Part shown: piece after piece, positions 1 to 8,716 of the stretch
Position numbering within the stretch: the first letter of the stretch is position 1
Layout: the number at the start of each line of letters is the position of its first letter
NCBI GenBank assembly: GCA_944739405.2
Contig: OX123182.2
Coordinates: forward strand, 16,875,326 to 16,939,325
Length of the DNA stretch: 64,000 nucleotides
Direction: 5' to 3'
Source: Euclidia mi
Lineage: Eukaryota > Arthropoda > Insecta > Lepidoptera > Erebidae
Program-made: the position numbers and the translations under genes
The notes under the pieces: model-generated
Database searches by the model: none
The model's input: only the letters and a program-made list of their open reading frames with translations
What the model was told of the DNA's origin: nothing

Positions 1-78
1 TCCTGCTAAATAATCATATTATACAGATGCTCGGCATGCAGAACGGCAGTAAACCAGGCAGAACTTGTACGAGACTTA

Positions 79-326
79 GACTGCCTCCGTGGTTCAGTGG
101 ATAGCGTATGCGATGCTGATCGGAGGTCCTGGGTTCGATTCCCGGTCGGGCAAATGTGTTACTGTGTTTTGTCGAATTTTCAGTAGCAGCACGGAGTCTG
201 GTGATGTGCCCGGTAACGGCAATAGGCTCGCCCCTATTACGTGGGACCTAAAATTCATAAGACGAAAGGTGGGTGTAATATTACACCTCTGCCTACCCCT
301 TTGGGGAAACAGGCGTGAGACTATAA
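79..326 (+). mobile_element. tRNA-derived SINE, family A, copy 1
   Basis: Non-autonomous retroposon with a tRNA-like head. Box A-like TGGTTCAGTGG lies at 90-100 and box B-like GGTTCGATTCC at 132-142, the internal RNA polymerase III promoter layout. The body (CAGTAGCAGCACGGAGTCTG, then GCTCGCCCCTATTACGTGGG) and the 3' end (CTCTGCCTACCCC...GGCGTGAGACTAT) recur in at least four other copies in this window (15955, 21676, 24398, 55445), on both strands. The ORFs across it on both strands are shadows. I recognise the layout as a lepidopteran SINE, but not a named family. No convincing target-site duplication was found. Confidence 0.85.
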
Positions 327-439
327 TCATTACTAGGGGACCCGTGCTGCTCCACACCATATTTTAATATTATAAAAAAGCTCTTACATATAGGTATGAT
401 GAGGAAGTTTATATATTTATTTGTGTAGAAAAAGGTTTC

Positions 440-532
440 ATTACTGGCCAGCGTGGTATAGTAGGCCGGAACCTTCATAAGGAGAGGTTTAAGTCCTGCA
501 GTGGACTGCAAAAGGCTGTTGATGATGAACAA
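440..532 (+). mobile_element. LINE/SINE 3'-tail fragment
   Basis: A short relic reading GTCCTGCAGTGGACTGCAAA then GGCTGTTGATGATGA. It resembles the 3' tail shared by lepidopteran RTE-like LINEs and their SINEs, which end in an (ATG)n run. Nothing upstream codes. Related tails lie at 13661, 35575, 53519 and 56918. Confidence 0.5.
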
Positions 533-540
533 TTAACATT

Positions 541-717
541 GCTACCAAAACTACTATTCCTACCGAAAATACTATCCTATCAAAACTACTATTTGTACCA
601 ATTTTACAAAACTACCATTTCTACCAAAATCGCCGGTGCTGTCAAAAGTACCTTTTCTCTCAAAACTACTATTCTTACCAAAGCTACAATTTGTACCATA
701 ACTACCACTTGTAATAT
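541..717. repeat. degenerate 18-bp minisatellite
   Basis: About nine to ten diverged copies of a unit near TACCAAAACTACTATTTS, with indels between copies. The minus strand is open across it and translates to a 6-residue periodicity of the type G-S-F-G-K/R-N. That fits a former tandem coding repeat or simply an 18-bp unit that stays open. No other coding evidence is present. Confidence 0.65.
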
Positions 718-901
718 AATAATATGACAATAGTACTATGAACCGCTGTAATATTTTCCACATAAAAAAAATTAAGATGCCCGAAGAAAGTCCGTAATTT
801 AAAAACAAAAAAATTCCTAACGTAAAACGTAATTTATCCGTCTGTAGGGTTGATTTTCCCAACATTAGGCGGAAATTTCACTACATTTGGGGAAAATTCC
901 T

Positions 902-1316
902 AGGGTCGCGGGTATACTGACGTCGTTACCGCGACCCCGTCATGAGAGTCGATAGAGGAACACCGCGGTGTTTTAGTGGCTCTCCCCCCGAACATCTAGG
1001 GAGGAGAGCCGAGCCACACACCAGGTGGAGGGGCCACCTGCCCCAAACTCGGTACAGAGTTGGCGGAGGGGTCCCTTTCAGGGACAGTCCGTAACTGGAT
1101 TTCATCGCGATACAAAAAAAAGGTGTGGCGGCCACGTACCGGACGACCTAGCAGAGGTGGGCCCCCCGCAAGGTGGACCGACGATCTAGTCAAGATCGCA
1201 GGAGGCGTATGGATGCGGGCGACTCAGGACCGGTCTGTGTGGAGAACCTTGGGGGAGGCCTATGTCCAGCAGTGGACGTCGTTTGGCTGATATGATGATG
1301 ATGATGACAAACAAAA
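902..1316 (+). mobile_element. short RTE-like LINE derivative with target-site duplication
   Basis: The frame 1060-1290 ends in a peptide containing PPARWTDDLVKIAGGVW and LGEAYVQQWTSFG, the C-terminal tail of RTE-like reverse transcriptases common in Lepidoptera. It is followed by an (ATG)n tail at about 1291-1308. GGGGAAAATTCCT at 889-901 is repeated (with one extra A) at 1317-1330, marking the insertion borders. Positions 902-1060 do not code for RT and are GC-rich, so this may be a LINE 5' UTR joined to the 3' end by an internal deletion. Endonuclease and RT core are absent. Confidence 0.7.
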
Positions 1317-1330
1317 GGGGAAAAATTCCT

Positions 1331-1969
1331 CAACATCAGAGATCAGTTCACCCAACATTAAGGGTTAACTGGTAACATTCGGGGAATGTTACCTGCCATC
1401 AGCGATAAATCACTATACCAACATCGGGTATAATTTTACACACCACCACACTCACACCCGTATGAAAGTAAGGCAAGGTCACCTTAATAAGGCATAACGG
1501 TTTTTCCTGGCAGTTACCGCAAGGAACTTATTAGATGCCTTAAAATATTTTTGAATTGAGAACCGTTCATGTAGAGAGAAAGCAATGAAATCTTAAGTAA
1601 TTTAAAGGAAAATATTGAAAAATAAGTTCAATGTCCACACCTATCTTCCTTCAAACTTACCCAATTTAAATGAGCATACCATCAAATGAAAGAGCTCTTT
1701 TCAGCGCGTGTTATAGGCCTATAACGAAATGCCTACCTCAATGGGAACCAGATATATAGAAGCAGAAAGTCATTGACTACGGCTACGAAAACGTAAAAAA
1801 TGTATGGAAGAAAACTGTTTTGCAAGTTAGGTAATTTCTAGTGCTTGATGACAAATCTATGCAGCGAGAGCTTTCATTTAAAAAAGAAACATGCGGATCG
1901 GTTGGGTAGAACGGGCTGGTCGACTCGTATTATAAAACACAAATTCTTTTAATATATAGATTATTAGAA
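1331..1969. other. no gene seen
   Basis: Non-coding AT-rich sequence. The only structure is a 10-bp hairpin, GGTAACATTC/GAATGTTACC, at 1371-1393 with a 3-nt loop. No ORF, tRNA or repeat was recognised. Confidence 0.5.
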
Positions 1970-2870
1970 GCCTAATTTAAGTCCCACTGCTGGGCAAAGG
2001 CCTCCCCTTCCATCTTCCACTTGTCGCGATCAGACGCGAGCTCTTGCCAATCCCTCCTAAAGGCGTGCAATTCATCGCGCCCTCTCCTCCTAGGCCTTCC
2101 CCGTTGCCATTTCCTGCTATTGGGCACCCACCTTGTGGCTGTGCCCGCCCGGCTATACGGCTAACGTGGCCGGCCCAGGTCCATTTCAGTTTGGCAGCTG
2201 AGTGGCCTACATCGAATATTTGTGTTTTGGAACGTAGTATTGAGTTTTTGATGCGGTCATGCAGTATGCTTGACTCCCAAAATACTACGTTCCATTGACC
2301 TCGTGCAGACCCAGAGTGCGGACTTTTGTTTTTTAGTCAATGACCAAGTTTGTGCTCTGTAGGTATGGGTGGGAAGAATGCACATGTCCATTAGTTTTCT
2401 CTTCAAGAGATCCTTTCATTAGTGTTTTCATCGACCAATAGCTCTTCCAGACGTTCTCTGTGCGTCGTGCGACCTCTTTATCTTCTCTCGCCTGAAAGCA
2501 GACTATTTGGCCGAGATATACATACTCATGGACATGGTCAATCCTCACAACCCCAACCGTAACGTTGCACACTTTATCATTAGTCATGATTTTGGTCTTT
2601 TCTATGTTCATGGAGAGCCACTTCGAGGCTAGTCTGGTTCAGTTGGTTGAGCATGAGGCCTAACTCAGCTGCCGAACTGGAAAAGATCACAATGTCGTTG
2701 GCGAAACGAAGGTTAGTTAGTCTCCGGTCACCGATAACAATGCCCTTGTCCTGCCAATCATCATAAAGAGTTTGGAAAACATCTTCCAGCGCTGCTGTAA
2801 ATAGCTTCAGAGATAGCGGATCACCCTGTTTAACGCCTTTTTGAATAGGAAATGATAGTCCAGCTGAGTG
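1970..2870 (-). pseudogene. RTE-like LINE reverse transcriptase fragment
   Basis: Relic of a non-LTR retrotransposon read on the minus strand. From about 2845 down it gives GVKQGDPLSLKLFTAALEDV, the RT palm region, then LRFANDIVIFSS at about 2680-2715. There the usual F-A-D-D catalytic motif reads F-A-N-D, so one catalytic aspartate is lost. The open part 2333-2611 carries EYVYLGQIVC and EVARRTENVWKSYWSMK, the region downstream of the RT core. Then come frame breaks and a degenerate C-terminal part containing WPAQ/GHSAAK-like coding in other frames. The 3' end near 1975-2010 (CCCACTGCTGGGCAAAGGCC) is the usual RTE-like tail. Endonuclease absent; dead copy. Confidence 0.8.
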
Positions 2871-2880
2871 TTATAGAGAG

Positions 2881-3474
2881 ACTATTATAAAATAATAATA
2901 ATAATAAACTTGTACTATGGATAATCAGAGAACTGATAGACATGACATATTTTTATATAATACCAAGTTCAAACACAATATAGATAACATTTACGAAGGA
3001 TATTAGCAAGGAAACAACTTATCAAAATTTGTGTAACCTTGCCCTTGGGACATCTACATCACAGTGGTCTCTATTAACTATGAATATGTCAATTTGCGAA
3101 CATAAGTTTATTCCCTCGCTTCATATAACTTGACTGACACGTGCCTGAGAGGTTTGTACGGTTAATAGCTTTCGAGAACTGACCGTCTGGTATTTGAATT
3201 CTTTTCTTGTATAATTAGAATGGATGGGTATCCGTTTAGAAAGGTGCCCGGATTTAAAAGTTTTTTTACCTGTCTCAATACAAACAAATATTTAATTGCA
3301 CGTATGGCGTTAGTTGAATGCCAGTGTGAATTTGTGTCGCGGTTTCATGAAATGATCAAATTATTATATCGACACTGCGTGTTCTTGGCTTTCTCGTTGA
3401 TGATTTTAAAGGTTACACAGGATTTTATTGTAGTGCAGAAGTAAAACGAAAAATATTATACATAAATACAAACC
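2881..3474. other. no gene seen; short (ATA)n tract
   Basis: AT-rich sequence with a short ATA/AAT microsatellite at about 2889-2908. A 74-codon frame at 3220-3444 has no recognisable motif and I do not call it. Confidence 0.5.
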
Positions 3475-3652
3475 AGACGTCGTCAGCGGGTTCGCCTGCG
3501 TCAATTACACATATAAACCTTCCTCTTGAATCATTCTATCTATTAAAAAACCGCATTAAAATCCGTTGCGTAGTTTTTAAGATTTAAGCATACATAGGGA
3601 CAGACAGATAGAAGACAGACTTTCTTTTATACTATGTAGTGAAGAATTGTTG
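3475..3652 (+). repeat. dispersed lepidopteran repeat end
   Basis: Contains AAACCTTCCTCTTGAATCAT, AAAATCCGTTGCGTAGTTTT and GCATACATAGGGACAGACAG in that order. I recognise this as a high-copy interspersed sequence in Lepidoptera, often seen at the end of non-autonomous elements. No coding capacity. The parent class (LINE or Helitron-like) cannot be settled from one copy. Confidence 0.6.
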
Positions 3653-5740
3653 CTCTGGGTATTGCTCATTACGGGGTTAAAGAATGACTGCTTATTTGCT
3701 CTTTACTGATTGATACACTCTTTATTTAGATAATCTAATAGAAAGCTTACCCCAACAACAGAGCAATCACAGCATTCGTAAGACAAGTCTGTTCTGGTAA
3801 TATAAACTTCAGTCCCTAATTTCATAGCTTTAATCTAGAACTATTGAAGGCTTGCCGTCAAATATTGGAGATTCAAATGATAGGCCTATTTTAAGACCTC
3901 GATTTTTTTACAGTCGCACCAGACCTTACAAATAGGTCTGTTCCCTGAAGCCGATGCCGATAGTACGCAATAAAAAGGGTAAATGCTCCTAATTTGGACC
4001 CTTAAGAGTGATTTATTTTATTAAAGACTTTTTTACGTTTCGAGTTCAGAGTACCATTGGCTTATTTAATTCTACTTCACTGTTTTGGTTAATTTGGAAG
4101 TCATTCGTAGGCCAAACTGTTACGGCAAATGGGGAGACGCTTTGAGATGTAATTGTATGGATTGCTTCGTTGGTTTCGTTTTATACGTTTATGGCGGATT
4201 ATGGGGTTTGATTTCTGGGTGGATTGCTGTGTTGTTTATGAGAATAAAAGAAAGTTTAAAATAATTTTCATATGTATGTTATAGCTAACGCCCGTATGAT
4301 AAATGTACATATATATACATTAGTTAGGCACACAAGCTTCAATAACACAACCCGAGAGAATTTTAGTGATATCTCGGCATTTAAATGACGTTATCTATGA
4401 TAAGAAACATAAAACATGACACAGATTTTTTATCTTTCTACATACCTACATGTTTTTATCACAATAATTTAAAAAAACAATTCAGAAAGATAACTGTTAA
4501 ATAACTACACTGCGTCATCCTTTAAATTTAACCCTAGTTATAAAACACAGTTAAACTTTAACCAATCTGCCTAACTGAATATCCATTAATTAACCCGAAG
4601 CATACGATTGAACGAAATTATAGTCATTATAATTAGCTAAACAGGCGACTGAATAGAAACCCGCACCCGAGGTTACGTAGCATCAAATGCTCAAACTGTA
4701 CTGCAAGGGGATCTCGTACTAATTAAAACTTTCGACCGATCGCCGAACGCTAATTCCAACTCTGCGAGTTACTTATCCATTTGGACTTGGGACGGCAATT
4801 GTGCAGTTCACCCTATCTTGTTCGTGTGGATTGCATTTCTTGGATAACGGCTTATGTCTCTTTGAGATTGCGGGAATTTCTTATTGATCAAGCGCGAAAT
4901 GTCAGGATACTAATTAGTTTTGTTGATAAAAATTGCCTTTGTGATTGAGATGGCAGTTGTCGAGTTGAAAATGTTACTATTGTTAAGTAAAAAGAATCTT
5001 AGTAACCAGGATAGCCTAGCCTAGAGGAGCTTGCACGGTGGCTAGTTATGGGGCTGAAGATCTTTCTAGTCATACAAGGTTTTTTCAAGACACAAAAAAC
5101 ATCTATGACAGATTTTTGTAGTTGGTTTCACTGAGCTGGCTTTTACTCATCTGATTTGCCGTGAACGCTTTCTCCTTCAAATAACAATGCACTCTACGAG
5201 GTTCAGTCCTTATTTTAACTAGAATAATATTTTCATTGATTCGGTAATGACAGCCTCTATCGTAATAAAAATACTTCGAAAATTGTAAAAACGATCACCA
5301 ATTTTACTGTTCACTTTATTCCAGTATTTATTACTACAATCAACGCATACCTTTTAACATCCGCTGGGCCCCTGGTAATCAAAGAGGCTTTACGATCATC
5401 GCAGTACCAGGCAAACATGTCAATAAAGGAGCATCATCCAACTGAAGCATCAAAAAGATAAAGAAGTCTTCTCCGCCCCTTATACAGTTAAAAAGTTAAT
5501 GCTGTAGTTACTTTGGATTTAAATGCTTTTAGATTTTTATGTGCATTGGACTGAAATAAAGGAATTAAATGTTGGTTTACTCTTATATAAGTCCTCTATC
5601 AAGCTTAGCTAAGAAAATACATTCAGTCAAAAAAGTATCGGGAATGGATTATTGATTGTTTATGGTTCAAAAATCAATTTTTTGTTTTTTTTTTGTTGTT
5701 GTTAGATTGACACAACTGTTTTCTATTTTGGCGCGGAGTT
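3653..5740. other. no gene or recognisable repeat
   Basis: About 2.1 kb of AT-rich sequence without an ORF above 60 codons and without a recognised element end. It could be intergenic or intronic. Confidence 0.5.
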
Positions 5741-5819
5741 TAAGTTGTATCTGTTATTTATATTAAATACAGTGCTATTTTTAGTTTCATCATATCTAGC
5801 GTGTATTGCGAATTTCATA

Positions 5820-6780
5820 ATGGACAAAAACATCGAACAAAGAGTTTGTCTTAAATTTTGCATCGGCAATAGAATTTCATGTTTGGAGTCAATGAAAATG
5901 TTACAGAAGGCGTATGGTAAATCGACTTTATCAAAATCTCGTGCTTATGAGTGGTACAAAGCGTTTAAAAGCGGTCGAGACGTGATGGAAGATTTGCCTC
6001 GCTCTGATAGGCCATCAACGTCTGCAACTGAAGTTAACATCGCAAAAGTGAAAAAAACAGACTGAAAATCCTCATTAAACTTTAAGAGAAATAGCCGCCG
6101 AACTTTCTGTATCTCACGAGTCGATCCGTACCATTTTAACTAATCATTTGGGTATGAAACATGTTGCCGCTCGGCTAGTCCCAAAATAATTTTGCACCAC
6201 GATAATCCGCCTTCGCACAAGGCCATAATAAAATTGTGAACGAATTTTTGACCAAACACTCAACAAATACCATCGAGCAACCACCATATAGTAGAGCCAG
6301 GTAGTAGAGCCTTGCTGATTTCAGCACGAATGGGCCGACCGGGGAAGTACCACCCTCTCACAGAAAATCGACGTAAAGTAACAGTATCCAAACTGTTGCG
6401 TTTCGTTCGGTGAGTGAGAGTGCCGGAGGCCCATCCCCTTTTCCTTCTCCCTCATCCCATTCCTCCTCCTATCCCTTTTCCCAACCACAAGGGGCGGCAA
6501 CGCACTTGTGACTCCTGTGGTGTTGCTCGTGTCCATGGGCGGCGGTAATTGCTTACCATCAGGCGATCCGTCTGCTCGTTGGCCGCCTAACTTTACATAA
6601 AAAATAAAAAAAGATATGGCTCCAGCCGACTTTTTTTTCCTAAACTCAAATTACTACGTCGTGGCACCTATTTTCAATCGGTAGAAGACATAAAGGAGAA
6701 TTCGCGGCGAGAACTGAAAATGTTTTGATTTGGCGTAAGAGTATCGTTTTTGAAGGAGCATACTTTGAAGGTGATAAATA
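5820..6780 (+). pseudogene. mariner-family transposase relic, internally deleted and split
   Basis: The frame from the ATG at 5820 gives the mariner N-terminal helix-turn-helix region (CLKFCIGNRISCLESMK, AYEWYKAFKSGRDVMEDLPR). After a stop at 6063, mariner coding continues with breaks (LREIAAELSVSHESIRTIL, GMKHVAARLVPK). It then jumps at about 6190 directly to HHDNPPSHKA, losing roughly a third of the protein including the first catalytic aspartate. The motif around the third aspartate is cut: the left side ends near PPYS at 6293 and the right side resumes with DMAPADFF at about 6614, with a 0.3-kb retroposon between. The C-terminal part (FEGAYFEGDK-like) runs to about 6779. Terminal inverted repeats were not identified. 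Inactive. Confidence 0.85.
6298..6612 (+). mobile_element. short retroposon, family D, inserted in mariner
   Basis: Begins CAGGTAGTAGAGCCTTGCTG and ends GGCGGCAACGCACTTG...GTCTGCTCG...CCGCC plus an A-rich tail. The copy at 36924-37241 is near-identical in layout, and decayed copies lie at 27950 and 56055, both on the minus strand. I recognise the 3' part as a frequent lepidopteran LINE/SINE terminus. It interrupts the mariner relic between PPYS and DMAPADFF, so it is the younger insertion. The minus-strand ORF over it is a shadow. Confidence 0.75.
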
Positions 6781-6969
6781 GTTATTTGTGCAACAAGAGA
6801 GCAAAGTTGTTTTTTGTTTCGAGTGCTGATTTTGAGTCCCGAGCAAGCGAAGGATTCTATGATTGATTCACGAGCGTAGCGAGTGAATCAAAGTTAGAAT
6901 CCTGAGCGTGGTGAGGGACTCAACAGCACGAGATACAAAAAACTTTGCTCTCGTGTAGCACACATAACT
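6780..6969. repeat. foldback (imperfect palindrome) element
   Basis: Both ends read AGTTAT-G-TGTGC...GAGAGCAAAGTT-TTTTGT inward, and the centre at about 6852-6900 is also inverted (GATTC..GATTCACGAGCG against AGTGAATCAAAG..GAATC). The whole 190 bp can fold into one long imperfect hairpin. The left end abuts the last mariner codons. See the Crypton-like hypothesis in the next entry. Confidence 0.75.
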
Positions 6970-7690
6970 TTTCACCACAGCAGCAGTGAGAACACATATT
7001 ACTTAGGAGACATAGAAATGAACAGGAATAGATTGAATTCTGCATAATCACTTGTTGATTTAACTTTTCTGGTGTTAAAGTACAGTCATCATCGCTAGTT
7101 TCATTCATCTTTTTAGATTATTTTATATATTAATATAAATTTAACACGTTACGCTATACCAACTTTATCAGCATCAGCGAATTTTTTATTCCCGCTACTT
7201 TTTTAAATCGCGTTTTAATACCGCGTCCCTGACGTTTATTTTTCAAATGTATCATTGTTGTAATTCTAAATAAAAATGTATTGGTTAAATACAAATTTTA
7301 TACTATTAATTAGACTTATTTTTATTAAAATCCAATTATAAATTAAACATGTAAACAATAACAAATAAAAAAAGTAATTTCTTTATTCTTTTTCTTTTGC
7401 GTTGCCGTAGGTGTTTTCTTTGAGGTCGAATTCCAAAATCGAATTTCGAATTCGAAGGGGTTTGTTTTTTCACTCACTTTTTAAATGCATGTGAAAGAGA
7501 CAGAGCACAGTAAAATTCGAATGTTTAAAAATTTGTGGCTGAACAACGTCAATTCGTGGCACTGAAGATTAAAAAATTAAAAAGCTACTTTACCCCACGC
7601 TCGAATCAAAATCGCGTTTTGTTCACTGTTGTCTCGCAGCAAAAGCGGCATGTTTGAGCTGCTGTGGTGAAAATAAATTTGAATGAATAA
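6920..7690 (-). mobile_element. possible non-autonomous Crypton-like element
   Basis: A 62-codon minus-strand frame (6920-7108) starts MNETSDDDCTLTPEKLNQQ. An acidic start followed by LTPEKL resembles, from memory, the N-terminus of tyrosine-recombinase (Crypton-like) proteins of insects, but the rest is Cys-rich and unlike that family. A 16-bp inverted pair, TTTTCACCACAGCAGC at 6969-6984 and its complement at 7658-7673, brackets about 700 bp. This fits a short deletion derivative with the foldback at its 3' side. The assignment is weak; it could be an unrelated local repeat. Confidence 0.3.
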
Positions 7691-8262
7691 CAAACAGTTT
7701 GTGTATTATTGATCTTTTCCCGGTACTTTCATAACAGAGTAGTATATTAGAACTGGCTCTCTTTTAATGTTTAAAATAACAAATGTTGGCATCTTTAAAA
7801 AAAATTTTTCAAGTGTTTTATTTAAAGATGGAAACATAATACACCAAAACCCAGCACTTCAATTCCAATTAATGAAAGCTCATCAAGATGTTTATCTATT
7901 AAAAAGCTTGCTTTTGATTTAAAAAACGATATTTGGAATAACTCAAATAGCACAAAGATTCCCAATGAATCGAAAAAAGTAAATATTTATTCGCTTCTAA
8001 AAGATTAGCTGCTTACTTAAGTCTGTATGAATTTGTCTGGCGTGGACATTTTTTTAGAGACAGCATTCGCTAGGGATGATAAATTTAAATCGAGTATTAT
8101 GGGAAATCAAAGTAAAAGTGAAAATAATTTATTCATTTAGGCCAAAAAGTGAAGCTTATGAAATTTCCAAATCATAACAACTGGCGTTATACTTATCAGT
8201 AAATAGGGCTGATGGATTATATAGCGTTCTAAACTCTAACCAACGAAAGTAACTATAAATAA
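7691..8262. other. no gene seen
   Basis: AT-rich spacer between the foldback region and the LINE 3' end. No ORF or recognised repeat. Confidence 0.5.
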
Positions 8263-8716
8263 ACTTTAGATAGATAGATAGATAGATATACTGTTTATTG
8301 TACACCAAATAATATTGAAAAGTACACATTTTTTAATTGGCTTATACTACAGCATGTACAAATGGCGGCCTTATCGCTAAAAGCGATCTCTTCCAGGCAA
8401 CCTTTGGATGGACAGAAATGGTTTGTAAGCAATCAAGTGTGGCGATGGTGTAGTTAATTAATAAAATAATATCAACTAATATACAAACTGAATATACATA
8501 AATGTATAAATATTATATATCATACATATTCTACATAAAGACCATACACATATTATGTACATACATTATTATATATAAATATATACCTATAAACTATACG
8601 AGATAGAATGTCATATATTTCATAATATCGTTATACTAAAAACTATGCTAAAATACAGATACAGTGAATACTACTCATAAAGTAAGACCTGCATTCTAGG
8701 AGAACAGTGCATGATG

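Noticed and set aside
79..150. Possible functional tRNA gene
   Set aside because: Box A and box B are present, but the sequence continues into a shared SINE body and recurs in at least four other places. The cloverleaf acceptor ends do not pair as in a real tRNA.
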